DNA of 64,000 nucleotides from Mesorhizobium sp. (GTDB lineage Bacteria > Pseudomonadota > Alphaproteobacteria > Rhizobiales > Rhizobiaceae), in assembly GCA_004020365.1 (NCBI GenBank), contig SAQR01000004.1, positions 72,064 to 136,063 of the forward strand. Reading direction: 5' to 3'. The notes under the pieces were generated by a model that was not told the DNA's origin, did not search any database, and saw only the letters and a program-made list of their open reading frames with translations. Of the stretch, positions 43,657 to 52,543 are shown in pieces. Within the stretch, counting starts at the first letter, position 1. Each line of letters starts with the position of its first letter. The position numbers and the translations under genes were made by a program.

Positions 43657-45096
43657 TTAGCCGGCGAACGTGTAGGCGGTCTTTACCGTAGTGTAGAATT
43701 CCGCCGCGTAGCGGCCTTGCTCGCGCGGGCCATAGCTCGATCCCTTGCGGCCGCCGAAAGGCACGTGGAAGTCGACGCCCGCCGTCGGCAGATTGACCAT
43801 CACCATGCCGGCCTCCGAGTTGCGCTTGAAATGCGTGGCGTGCTTGAGGCTCGAGGTGCAGATGCCCGACGTCAGCCCGAACGGCGTGTCGTTGGCTACC
43901 GCCAGCGCCTCGTCATAGTCCTTGACGCGGATCACGTTGGCGACCGGCCCAAAAATCTCCTCGCGTGAAATGCGCATGGCGTTGGTGGCTTGCGTGAACA
44001 GCGCCGGTTGCAGGTAGAAGCCGCGGGTTTCGCGATCGAGCCGCTCGCCGCCGAAGGCGAGATCGGCGCCTTCCTGGCGGCCGATGGCGATATAGTCTTC
44101 GTCCTGTTTCAACTGGCTCTGGTCGACGACGGGTCCGATCTGGGTTTTCGCATCAAGGGCGTCGCCGACGACCAGCTTGGCGAGGCGATCTTTCATCGCA
44201 TCGACGAAGCGGTCATGGATGCCGTCCGTCACGACCAGGCGGGACGACGCCGTGCAGCGCTGGCCGGTCGAGAAATATGCGCCATTGATCGCGCAGTCGA
44301 CGGCGACGGCAATATCTGCATCGTCGAGCACGACAAGCGGGTTCTTGCCGCCCATTTCGAGCTGGTACTTGCGCATGTGCTCGACGCTGGCGGCAGCCAC
44401 GCGCTTGCCGGTGCCGACCGAGCCGGTGAAGGTGATGGCATTGAGGTCAGGGCTGTCGAGCATGGCCTGGCCGACTACCGAACCCTTGCCCATGACGAGA
44501 TTGAGCACACCCTTCGGCAGGCCGGCGCGGTGCAATATGTCGACAATGGTCCAGGCGCTCTCCGGAACCAGCTCGGCCGGCTTGAAGACGATGGTGTTGC
44601 CGTAGGCCAGGGCGGGAGCGATCTTCCATGCCGGGATGGCGATCGGGAAATTCCACGGTGTGATGATGCCGACGACGCCGACCGCCTCCCGCGTAATCTC
44701 GACACCGACGCCGGGCCGCACGCTTGGAACCACCTCGCCCGACAGGCGCAGCGTCTCACCAGCGAAGAAATCAAAAATCTGAGCGGCCCGCACGGTCTCC
44801 CCAATGCCCTCGACCAGCGTCTTGCCTTCTTCGCGCGCCAACGCCCGGCCGATTTCATCCTTGCGCGCGGTGATCTCGTCCGACGCCTTCCTCAGCACCG
44901 CATGGCGTGCCAGCAAGCCCGATCGGGACCATGCCGGAAATGCCGCTTTCGCCGCCGCAATGGCCTGCCGCGCCTGCTCGGCGTCGCCCGACGCATATTC
45001 GCCGACCACGTCGTCGAGATTGGAGGGGTTGATGTTGCGGGAGCCGGCATCGCCCACCCACTCGCCGTCGATGAGGTTCTTTCGAAACGGGATCAT
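43657..45096 (-). CDS. NAD(P)-dependent aldehyde dehydrogenase
   Basis: Oxidises an aldehyde to a carboxylate. 479 aa from the ATG at 45096 (MIPFRKNLIDGEWV). Motifs: TPWNFPIAIPAWKIAPALAY, the coenzyme loop FTGSVGTGKRV, the glutamate motif LEMGGKNPLVVL, the catalytic cysteine FSTGQRCTASSRL, and EEIFGPVANVI. Sequence style (opening residues, PFGGRKGSSYGPREQG) recalls alpha-ketoglutarate semialdehyde and related sugar-acid pathway dehydrogenases, but the substrate is not certain. It is divergent from the hydroxyacid dehydrogenase gene; the upstream frame to 45150 is not needed. Confidence 0.9.
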   Translation of the reverse strand: MIPFRKNLIDGEWVGDAGSRNINPSNLDDVVGEYASGDAEQARQAIAAAKAAFPAWSRSGLLARHAVLRKASDEITARKDEIGRALAREEGKTLVEGIGETVRAAQIFDFFAGETLRLSGEVVPSVRPGVGVEITREAVGVVGIITPWNFPIAIPAWKIAPALAYGNTIVFKPAELVPESAWTIVDILHRAGLPKGVLNLVMGKGSVVGQAMLDSPDLNAITFTGSVGTGKRVAAASVEHMRKYQLEMGGKNPLVVLDDADIAVAVDCAINGAYFSTGQRCTASSRLVVTDGIHDRFVDAMKDRLAKLVVGDALDAKTQIGPVVDQSQLKQDEDYIAIGRQEGADLAFGGERLDRETRGFYLQPALFTQATNAMRISREEIFGPVANVIRVKDYDEALAVANDTPFGLTSGICTSSLKHATHFKRNSEAGMVMVNLPTAGVDFHVPFGGRKGSSYGPREQGRYAAEFYTTVKTAYTFAG

Positions 45097-45355
45097 GTCG
45101 CTGTCTTCCTTGTCCTTCGATTGCCGTCTATCTGGACCACCGGCCGCCATACCGCAAGGCCGCCAGCGGCAAAGTTCTCATCCTCGACAGGCATGTGCTA
45201 AGCAGGCTTCGGAAAAGTTTTCGATGGTTTTCAAGGAAAAACCTGCGTCAAACAAAACCTAAGCAGGCAAAGCTCCGCAAGCCGCTTAGGTGTCGAGATG
45301 GTAAACCATGATTTCTAGTGTAGTGCGACGCGGATCGCGCCAAGAGGAAACAGCC

Positions 45356-46387
45356 ATGTCCGACAGCGCCTTGCCGCTGGTGATCAGCGCGCCCGAGCCA
45401 CGCACGCTCGACCTGATTTTCACGCCCGAGGCTCTGGCGAGATTCCGCGCCAGATACCGTATCGTCGAGACGTCGCCCGAAGGCGTCGCCGGTCTGCCAC
45501 ACGATGTGCTCCCCGAGGCGCGCTACATCGTCGGCCAGCCGCCGATCGCGCCGGAGACGCTGGAAAGGATGACGGCGCTGCGCTGTGTCTTCAATGTCGA
45601 GAGCAACCTCATCAACAACATGCCGTATGAAACGCTGTTTTCGCGCGGCATTCATGTCGTCACCACCGGCATGGTGTTTGCCGAGCCGGTGGCCGAGCTC
45701 GGTCTTGCCATGGCGCTCAACCTCGCCCGCGACATCGTCGACGCCGATCTTACGTTTCGTCAGGGCAAGGAGCTGTGGGGCGGCGAGGGCAACCGGACGG
45801 CGCGGCTTCTCTCCGGCGCGGATGTCGGTATCATCGGCTTCGGCGATCTCGGCCGTGCGCTCAACCGGCTGCTGTCGGGCTTTCGCACGCGGACCAAGGT
45901 CTTCGATCCGTGGCTGCCGCCCTCGATCCTGATCGAGAACGGCGTCGAGCCGGCTTCCCTCGACAGGGTTTTGTCGAGTAGCGATTTCGTCTTCGTCGTC
46001 GCTTCGGTGACCAGCGAAAACCAGGGTTTTCTCGGCACCGAGGCCTTTGCCAGGATGCGCAAAGGAGCCGCCTTCATCCTGCTCAGCCGTGCCGGCGTGG
46101 TCGATTTTCCGGCGCTGATGGATGCAGTTCGCAGCGGCCACATCGTCGCCGCCAGCGATGTGTTTCCGCAAGAGCCGCTGGCGCAGGACCATCCTGTCCG
46201 CACGCTGCCCGGCTTCCTGCGCTCCGCCCACCGGGCCGCCGCCCTCGACATCGCGTTCAAGCGCATGGGCGACATGGTGCTGGAAGACATGGACCTGATC
46301 GACCGCGGCCTGCCGCCAATGCGTTCGAAGCGGGCCGAACGCGAGACCGTTTCGCGCATGCGCTCGAAGCCGGTCGACAAGAACTAA
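45356..46387 (+). CDS. D-isomer-specific 2-hydroxyacid dehydrogenase family protein
   Basis: NAD(P)-linked 2-hydroxyacid dehydrogenase, 343 aa from the ATG at 45356, behind AGAGGAAA. The Rossmann motif is VGIIGFGDLGRALNRLLSGF; the family's catalytic Arg and Glu lie in VASVTSENQGFLGTEAFARM and ASDVFPQEPLAQDHPVR. The expected catalytic histidine is in RSAHRAAALD. The substrate is not predictable. It is divergent from the aldehyde dehydrogenase, with which it may share a sugar-acid pathway; the frame start at 45308 is upstream of the ribosome site. Confidence 0.87.
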   Translation: MSDSALPLVISAPEPRTLDLIFTPEALARFRARYRIVETSPEGVAGLPHDVLPEARYIVGQPPIAPETLERMTALRCVFNVESNLINNMPYETLFSRGIHVVTTGMVFAEPVAELGLAMALNLARDIVDADLTFRQGKELWGGEGNRTARLLSGADVGIIGFGDLGRALNRLLSGFRTRTKVFDPWLPPSILIENGVEPASLDRVLSSSDFVFVVASVTSENQGFLGTEAFARMRKGAAFILLSRAGVVDFPALMDAVRSGHIVAASDVFPQEPLAQDHPVRTLPGFLRSAHRAAALDIAFKRMGDMVLEDMDLIDRGLPPMRSKRAERETVSRMRSKPVDKN

Positions 46388-46415
46388 GCCGTCAATCCAG
46401 CGCCTGCGCGGGTAC

Positions 46416-46901
46416 TCAGATGGTGAACGACCAAAACAGGCAGGCGAGCGTCGCTGCAGCGAAGACGACAAAGAACAGGCTTCTAAGCAGGATATTGCGG
46501 CGCAGCTCGTTCATGAAGAGATGGCAGCCGACGACGGCCACGACAAACAGGAACCGCCAATTCAGCAGTGCCGGCAGGACATTGCTTCGATCGAAAGCCC
46601 ACCTGGCGGCGAGGCCGCCAATGATGGCCGCGAACAACACGATGACTGTCCAGAAGATCGCATCCGCAGCATGTGTCAGGACGATGCCGGCGACCCTGAT
46701 CGGCAGGATCATCATCAGCAGCGCACTGAAGAAGTACACGGCCGCGAGCGGGATAAACGTCCCGGCATCGGCGACGTCGTCCAGGCGTTCTGCGCCGATC
46801 GCACCAAAGGGATAGCCATGCCTGGCCACTGCCAGGCTGAGAGCCATCAGCAAAGCCGTCAAGATGGCCACCAATGCGAATGAAGTGAGGGCTTTGCTCA
46901 T
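46416..46901 (-). CDS. Hypothetical membrane protein, four segments
   Basis: A 161-aa protein with about four hydrophobic segments (SFALVAILTALLMALSLAVA, FIPLAAVYFFSALLMMIL, IFWTVIVLFAAIIGGLAA and SLFFVVFAAATLACLFWSF). I do not recognise the family. It is convergent with the hydroxyacid dehydrogenase gene and upstream of the nitrate reductase gene's 3' end, without clear operon partners. Hydrophobic layout and codon use argue for a real gene. Confidence 0.72.
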   Translation of the reverse strand: MSKALTSFALVAILTALLMALSLAVARHGYPFGAIGAERLDDVADAGTFIPLAAVYFFSALLMMILPIRVAGIVLTHAADAIFWTVIVLFAAIIGGLAARWAFDRSNVLPALLNWRFLFVVAVVGCHLFMNELRRNILLRSLFFVVFAAATLACLFWSFTI

Positions 46902-47003
46902 AAGGGTCCTGCTCGGAACGAATCGAATAAGGACGTTGGTAGCCCACGGTTTGTAAATTGCTGGTAAGCGCCGAGGCCCGGCGTGACAGACTTTTTAGCC
47001 CCC

Positions 47004-49736
47004 TCACTCGGCCGCGTGAAGGCGTCGCGCCTCGATGATGGTCCTGATCTCGGCGCGGCAGGAGCCGCAATTGGTGCCGGCGTGCAAGGTGGCGCCGATC
47101 GCTTCGACGCTTACGCAGCCTCCGCGCACCGCTTCGGCGATCTGATTGGCGCCGACCCCGAAACAGGAGCAGACAACGGCACCACGATCGACGCTGTTGC
47201 CGCCCGGCCGCCCCGCCACGATCGCCAGTCGCCCGCGCCGATCGGCATGGTCCGCGCTCAACTGCTCCACCGCCCAGCCGCGCGACACCGCGACCGGACT
47301 GGGCGCAAGATAGAGCGCGCCAGTCAGCCGGCTGCCGGCAAATCGGGCGAAGCGATAGTGCCCGCCGGCGACATCATGATAGGCCAGCGTCTCGCCTGGC
47401 GCGTCCGCCCCGAAAAGCGAAGCCGCGAAATCCGGCCAGTCCCGGTCGGCTTCCAGCGCAAGCTCGAGACGCCAGCCGGCAGCGCAGCGGGCGAGGCTCC
47501 AATAGTCGGCGTCGATCGAGGCTGGCCGTTCGGCAAGCACCGCGAAGCCGAAGGCGGCTGCAGCGAAGCGCTCCACCCGGGCGGCAACATTCTTCGAGGC
47601 CGGCTGCCCTGAAATCGCATCGGTGACGGGCGCCACCAGTGCATCGATGCGAGCCCGCGCGGAAAACTGGTCCGTCCAGTGCATCGGCACGAAGACCGAT
47701 CCCCGCCGCTGCCGCGCTGTCACCAGCGCGCGAACCAGCACCTCGCCATGCTCGGTTGAGACGCGCACGATGTCGGCATCGCCGATACCGAAGTGCTGCG
47801 CGTCCGCCGGGTGGATTTCGGCGAACGGCTCGGCCAGATGCTGCGACAGCCGCGGGCTTTTTCCCGTCCGCGTCATGGTGTGCCAGTGGTCGCGGACGCG
47901 CCCGGTGTTGAGCACCAGCGGATACTCCGGGCTGGCGCGGGTTTGTGCGGTCGGGCGGATGGCAATGAATTTCGCTCTGCCGTCGGGAGTGTAGAAGCTG
48001 CCGTTGGCGAAGAAGCGGCTGCTTTTAACCTCCGGTCGGCGCCAGGCACCCCCCTCTGGCCTGCCGGCCATCTCCCCCTCAGCAGGCCAGAGGGGGGTGC
48101 CTGGGCTCAGCGCTGGCCATTGGAATGGCGCGAGCGCATCGTAGGTCTCCGCGTCAACGCCACCATACGCGCCAATATCAAAATCCCGCGCGCCGTCATT
48201 CTCGAACGCCGACAGCGCGGCGTGCTCGGCGAAGATATCGGCCGGCGATGCGTGCGAAAACGCTTCGGCAAAACCCATCCGCTTGGCGACTTCGGCGATG
48301 ATCCACCAGTCGGCCCTTGCCTCGCCGGGCGTGGCCAAAAAGGCGCGCTGGCGCGAGATGCGGCGCTCCGAATTGGTGACCGAGCCGTCCTTCTCGCCCC
48401 ATGCGGCGGCGGGCAGCCGGACGTGGGCGTGGCGGACCGTGTCGGTCTTGGCCAATACGTCAGACACCACGACAAACGGGCAGGCCTTGATCGCCGCCTC
48501 GACGGCATCGGCATCCGGCATCGAGTCGACCGGGTTGGTCGCCATGATCCACAGCGCCTTGATGCGCCCGTCGGCTACCGCCCGAAACATCTCGACCGCC
48601 TTCAAGCCGGGCTTTTCAGCGACGGTCGGCGCACTCCAGAACCGCTGCACGCGGTCGCGGTGCTCGGGGTTTTCGATCTCCATATGGGCGGCCAGCATGT
48701 TGGCCAGGCCGCCGACCTCGCGACCGCCCATCGCATTGGGCTGGCCGGTTACCGAGAACGGCCCGGCGCCGGGCTTGCCGACGCGGCCGGTGGCGAGATG
48801 ACAGTTGATGATGGCGTTGACCTTGTCGGTGCCCGAGGACGACTGGTTCACGCCCTGGCTGTAGACGGTCACCGTCTTCGCCGTCGCGGCGAACAGGCTG
48901 TAGAAGCTGACAAGCTCGTCCTCGCCGAGGCCGGTGGCAGCGGCGATGCCGGCAAGGTCGAGCGCGGAAGCGGCAAAAAGGGCTTGCCCGAAGCCGGTCG
49001 TATGCGCCGTGATATAGGTGCGGTCCAGCGCGTTGTGCTGGCCGAGATAGGCGAGCAGCCCTGTGAACAGCGCGACGTCGCCATCCGGCGCGATCGCCAG
49101 ATGCATGTCGGCAATATCTGATGTCATCGTGCGGCGCGGGTCGACCAGCACCACCTTCATGTCGGGCCGTTTTTCCCGGGCGGCGGCAATGCGCTGGTAG
49201 AGCACCGGATGGCACCAGGCGAGATTGGAGCCGACCAGCACGATCAGGTCGGCGAGTTCCAGATCATCGTAGCAGCCTGGCACCGTGTCGGAGCCGAAGG
49301 CGCGGCGGTGGCCGGCAACCGACGAGGCCATGCACAGGCGCGAATTGGTGTCGATATTGGCCGAGCCGATGAAGCCTTTCATCAGCTTGTTGGCGACGTA
49401 GTAATCCTCGGTCAGCAACTGGCCGGAGACGTAGAAGGCGACCGCGTCGGGACCGTGCTCGGCGATGGTCCGCGAGAAGGTCGAGGCGACGAGGTCGAGC
49501 GCTTCGTCCCAGTCGGTTCGGCGACCGTGGATCTCCGGATGGAGCAGCCGTCCGTCGAGGTCGATCGTCTCGGCCAACGCCGAGCCCTTGGAACAGAGCC
49601 GGCCGAAATTCGCCGGATGGTCAGGGTCGCCGCGAACGGTTACCTCACCGTTCGCGGCGACCTTCGCCAGCACGCCGCAGCCCACCCCGCAATAGGGGCA
49701 GGTGGTCCTCACCTCGCGCGCTGCGTCGATTTTCAT
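47004..49736 (-). CDS. nasA: Assimilatory nitrate reductase, molybdopterin catalytic subunit
   Basis: Reduces nitrate to nitrite in the cytoplasm. 910 aa from the ATG at 49736 (MKIDAAREVRTTCPYCGVGC), two bases after the nirD stop; an upstream TTG adds two codons. N-terminal [4Fe-4S] ligands are Cys13, Cys16, Cys20 and a Cys near 48. Molybdopterin-oxidoreductase signatures follow (YCVANKLMKGF-like, GVNQSSSGTDKVNAIIN). A C-terminal BFD-like [2Fe-2S] domain is present, CSCFGVGANQIAEAVRGG to GTNCGSCRAEI (about 856-890), as in Klebsiella NasA. A perfect inverted repeat inserted in frame encodes about residues 545-565. Last gene of the narK-nirB-nirD-nasA run. Confidence 0.95.
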   Translation of the reverse strand: MKIDAAREVRTTCPYCGVGCGVLAKVAANGEVTVRGDPDHPANFGRLCSKGSALAETIDLDGRLLHPEIHGRRTDWDEALDLVASTFSRTIAEHGPDAVAFYVSGQLLTEDYYVANKLMKGFIGSANIDTNSRLCMASSVAGHRRAFGSDTVPGCYDDLELADLIVLVGSNLAWCHPVLYQRIAAAREKRPDMKVVLVDPRRTMTSDIADMHLAIAPDGDVALFTGLLAYLGQHNALDRTYITAHTTGFGQALFAASALDLAGIAAATGLGEDELVSFYSLFAATAKTVTVYSQGVNQSSSGTDKVNAIINCHLATGRVGKPGAGPFSVTGQPNAMGGREVGGLANMLAAHMEIENPEHRDRVQRFWSAPTVAEKPGLKAVEMFRAVADGRIKALWIMATNPVDSMPDADAVEAAIKACPFVVVSDVLAKTDTVRHAHVRLPAAAWGEKDGSVTNSERRISRQRAFLATPGEARADWWIIAEVAKRMGFAEAFSHASPADIFAEHAALSAFENDGARDFDIGAYGGVDAETYDALAPFQWPALSPGTPLWPAEGEMAGRPEGGAWRRPEVKSSRFFANGSFYTPDGRAKFIAIRPTAQTRASPEYPLVLNTGRVRDHWHTMTRTGKSPRLSQHLAEPFAEIHPADAQHFGIGDADIVRVSTEHGEVLVRALVTARQRRGSVFVPMHWTDQFSARARIDALVAPVTDAISGQPASKNVAARVERFAAAAFGFAVLAERPASIDADYWSLARCAAGWRLELALEADRDWPDFAASLFGADAPGETLAYHDVAGGHYRFARFAGSRLTGALYLAPSPVAVSRGWAVEQLSADHADRRGRLAIVAGRPGGNSVDRGAVVCSCFGVGANQIAEAVRGGCVSVEAIGATLHAGTNCGSCRAEIRTIIEARRLHAAE
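48042..48104. repeat. Perfect 23-bp inverted repeat inside the nasA coding sequence
   Basis: Arms 48042-48064 and 48082-48104 are exact reverse complements, around a 17-base loop. The arm begins CCAGGCACCCCCCTCTGG. The element and flanks encode PGTPLWPAEGEMAGRPEGG in NasA, between the conserved FQWPAL and RFFANGSFYTPDGRA blocks that are normally close together. Low-complexity peptides of this kind (GEMAGRPEGG) are what mesorhizobial palindromic elements give when translated, so I read it as an in-frame element insertion. Confidence 0.85.
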
Positions 49737-49738
49737 GC

Positions 49739-50074
49739 TCAAGCCGCGCGACTGGCCAGCGCTTCCAGCGCAATGAACAGGCGCTCGCCCTCGATCCGCA
49801 CCGGAATGGTGCGCACCGCACCTTCGTCAGCGCCAAGCGCCTTGCCGGTTTCCAGCGAGATCACCCAATTGTGGAGAGGACAGGTCACCGCCGCGCCATG
49901 GACTATCCCCTGCGAGAGCGGCCCGCCCTTGTGCGGGCAATGGTCCTCGATGGCAAAGACCTGGTCGTCTGCGGTGCGGAAGACGGCGATCTTGCCTTGA
50001 GGCGTGGCGACGCAGCGCGCGCCGCGTCGCGGAATGTCTGAGAGCGTCCCGACAGCAATCCAATTCATCATCAT
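49739..50074 (-). CDS. nirD: Nitrite reductase small subunit (Rieske-type NirD)
   Basis: Small partner of NirB in the six-electron reduction of nitrite to ammonium. 111 aa. It starts MMMNWIAVG at 50074, overlapping the nirB stop (TGATG), and ends two bases before the nasA ATG. Rieske ligands are present as EDHCPHKGG and VTCPLHNW (Cys-X-His and Cys-X2-His); the E. coli NirD lacks them, so this version probably binds a [2Fe-2S] cluster. The two extra Met codons make the exact start ambiguous by up to two residues. Confidence 0.93.
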   Translation of the reverse strand: MMMNWIAVGTLSDIPRRGARCVATPQGKIAVFRTADDQVFAIEDHCPHKGGPLSQGIVHGAAVTCPLHNWVISLETGKALGADEGAVRTIPVRIEGERLFIALEALASRAA

Positions 50075-52524
50075 CACTCCGCCGCCTGCGCGAAGCCGAC
50101 GGAAGCCATCGGCCGGAATTCGTGTTTGTCCTTGCCGGAAACGCGTTCCGACCACGGGTCGACCTGGGCGAATCTCTGCGAAAAGACGAAGCGGTCGAAA
50201 TAGGCCTTGCGCTTTTCGCCATCGTCCATGATCTGGCGCTTGATCTCGGCGATGCCGATGCGCTTGGCCCATTTGTAGATGCGCTCGAGATAGCGGCCCT
50301 GCTCGCGATACATTTGCGTCAGCGCCACGATATGCTCCAACGCCTCGTCCTCGGTCTTGACCAGGCCGAGCACCTCGGTGCCCTTGATATCGAGGCCGGC
50401 TGCCCCGGCGAAATGGATCTCGTAGCCTGAATCGACGCAGATCACGCCGACATCCTTGCAGGTTGCCTCGGCGCAGTTCCTTGGGCAGCCCGACACCGCC
50501 ATCTTGACCTTGGCGGGCGTCCACGAGCCCCACATGAATTTCTCGATGCGGACGCCGAACCCCGTCGAATCCTGCGTGCCGAAGCGGCACCAGTCCGAAC
50601 CGACGCAGGTCTTTACCGTGCGCAGTCCCTTGGCATAGGCGTGGCCGGAGACGAAGCCGGCCTGGCCAAGATCGGCCCACACCGCCGGCAGATCCTCCTT
50701 GCGGATGCCGAGCATGTCGATGCGCTGGCCACCGGTGACCTTGACCATTGGAATTTCGAATTTGTCGACGACATCGGCAATGGCGCGCAGTTCGGCGGCA
50801 TTGGTGACGCCGCCCCACATGCGCGGCACCACCGAATAGGTGCCGTCCTTCTGGATGTTGGCGTGGACGCGCTCGTTGATGAAGCGCGACTGGTAGTCGT
50901 CAGCATACTCGTCCGGCCAGTCGCAGACGAGATAATAATTGAGCGCCGGCCGGCATTTGGCGCAGCCGCAGGAGGTGGTCCATTCCAGTTCCTGCATGAC
51001 GGCGGGAATGGTCTTCAGGCCCTTGGCCTTGATCAGCCGGCGGACCTCATCATGGCCGAGCGTGGTGCAGCCGCACATCGGTTGCACCGCCGCCGGATTG
51101 TATTTGTCGCCGATGGTCAGCACCATCAGCTTCTCGACCAGCCCGGTGCAGGAGCCGCAGGAGGCGGACGCCTTGGTGTGAGCGCGCACGTCGTCGAGCG
51201 AGGTCAGGCTTTTGGCCGTGATCGCGCCAGTGATCTTTCCCTTGCAAACGCCGTTGCAGCCGCAGATTTCCGCATCATCCGGCAAGGCTGCAACGGCCGC
51301 CATAGGGTCCAGGGAGGCGCCTCCCTGGTATGACTGGCCGAAGATAAGCGTGTCGCGCATTTCCGATATGTCGGTCTGCTTCTTCTTGAGGTCGTTGAAC
51401 CAGGCGCCGTCCGCCGTCTCGCCGTAAAGCACGGTGCCGATGATGCGGTCATCCCTGAGCACCAGCCGTTTGTAGACGCCAGCGGCGGCATCGCGCAGTA
51501 CGATCTCCTGGCGGTCCTCGCCCTCGGCGAAGTCGCCGAGCGAGAACAGCTCGATGCCGGTAACCTTGAGCTTGGTCGGCGTGTCGGAATGGACGAAGGC
51601 GGCGGCCTCGTCGCCGGCCAACTGGCTGGCGGCGACACGGGCCATCTCATAGAGCGGTGCGACCAGGCCGTAGACCATGCCATTGACCTCGGCGCACTCG
51701 CCCAGCGCGAAGATGTCGGGGTCATTGCTGCGCATGCCGGCATCGACGACGATGCCGCGATTGACGGCAATGCCGGCGTCTTTCGCCAGCGTCGCATTCG
51801 GCCTGATGCCCACCGCCATCACGACCAGCGTCGCCGGGATGATGGTGCCGTCGGCGAGTTCCACCTGCTCGACCTTACCGTTGCCTGTGATCGCCTGGGT
51901 GTTGGCCTTGGTGATGACCTTGATGCCGCGTTGCTCGACAGCGCGCTGCAAGAGATAGCCGGCGGCCGGATCGAGCTGACGCTCCATCAGCGTCGGCATG
52001 ACATGCAGCACGGTGACGTCCATGCCCTGCGCGTTCAGGCCCGCAGCCGCCTCCAGCCCTAGCAGGCCGCCGCCGATAACCACGGCCTTGGCCCGTGACT
52101 GGGCGGCCAGCATCATCGCCCGAACGTCGTCGAGATCGCGATAGGTCAGCACGCCGGGCAGATCATGGCCGGGCACCGGGATGATAAACGGCACCGAGCC
52201 GGTGGCGATGACGAGCTTGTCGTAGGGCTCGGTGACGCCGTGGTCGGAGGTGACGGTCTTTGCCTGCCGGTCGATGGCGACGATCTTGTGTCCCTTGTAG
52301 AGGGTGATCCCGTGCTTGATGTACCAACCATCGCCATGGATGATGATCTCCTCATAATCCTTTTCGCCTGACAGAACCGGCGACAGCATGATGCGGTCGT
52401 AGTTCACGCGCGGCTCGGCGTTGAAGATGGTGACCTGGTAGCGGTCCGGCGCCTTTTCCAGCAGGTGCTCCAGCATGCGCCCGGGGGCCATGCCGTTGCC
52501 GATGATGACGAGTTTTTCGGTCAT
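50074..52524 (-). CDS. nirB: Nitrite reductase [NAD(P)H] large subunit
   Basis: Siroheme nitrite reductase, 816 aa from the ATG at 52524 (MTEKLVIIGNGMAPGRMLE). N-terminal FAD/NAD(P)H domains include VVIGGGLLGLEAAAGLNAQG. BFD-like [2Fe-2S] cysteines lie in the middle (CGCNGVCKGKITG and the CGSCTG/CGCTT region). The sulfite/nitrite-reductase domain holds the siroheme/[4Fe-4S] ligands CVGSDWC and GCPRNCAE. Gene order narK-nirB-nirD-nasA with overlaps or 19-bp gaps shows one operon, fed by the sigma-54 promoter and ANTAR leader at 54141-54295. The frame upstream of 52524 is not part of the gene. Confidence 0.95.
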   Translation of the reverse strand: MTEKLVIIGNGMAPGRMLEHLLEKAPDRYQVTIFNAEPRVNYDRIMLSPVLSGEKDYEEIIIHGDGWYIKHGITLYKGHKIVAIDRQAKTVTSDHGVTEPYDKLVIATGSVPFIIPVPGHDLPGVLTYRDLDDVRAMMLAAQSRAKAVVIGGGLLGLEAAAGLNAQGMDVTVLHVMPTLMERQLDPAAGYLLQRAVEQRGIKVITKANTQAITGNGKVEQVELADGTIIPATLVVMAVGIRPNATLAKDAGIAVNRGIVVDAGMRSNDPDIFALGECAEVNGMVYGLVAPLYEMARVAASQLAGDEAAAFVHSDTPTKLKVTGIELFSLGDFAEGEDRQEIVLRDAAAGVYKRLVLRDDRIIGTVLYGETADGAWFNDLKKKQTDISEMRDTLIFGQSYQGGASLDPMAAVAALPDDAEICGCNGVCKGKITGAITAKSLTSLDDVRAHTKASASCGSCTGLVEKLMVLTIGDKYNPAAVQPMCGCTTLGHDEVRRLIKAKGLKTIPAVMQELEWTTSCGCAKCRPALNYYLVCDWPDEYADDYQSRFINERVHANIQKDGTYSVVPRMWGGVTNAAELRAIADVVDKFEIPMVKVTGGQRIDMLGIRKEDLPAVWADLGQAGFVSGHAYAKGLRTVKTCVGSDWCRFGTQDSTGFGVRIEKFMWGSWTPAKVKMAVSGCPRNCAEATCKDVGVICVDSGYEIHFAGAAGLDIKGTEVLGLVKTEDEALEHIVALTQMYREQGRYLERIYKWAKRIGIAEIKRQIMDDGEKRKAYFDRFVFSQRFAQVDPWSERVSGKDKHEFRPMASVGFAQAAE

Positions 52525-52543
52525 GTCTTGATCCACTCCGGTC

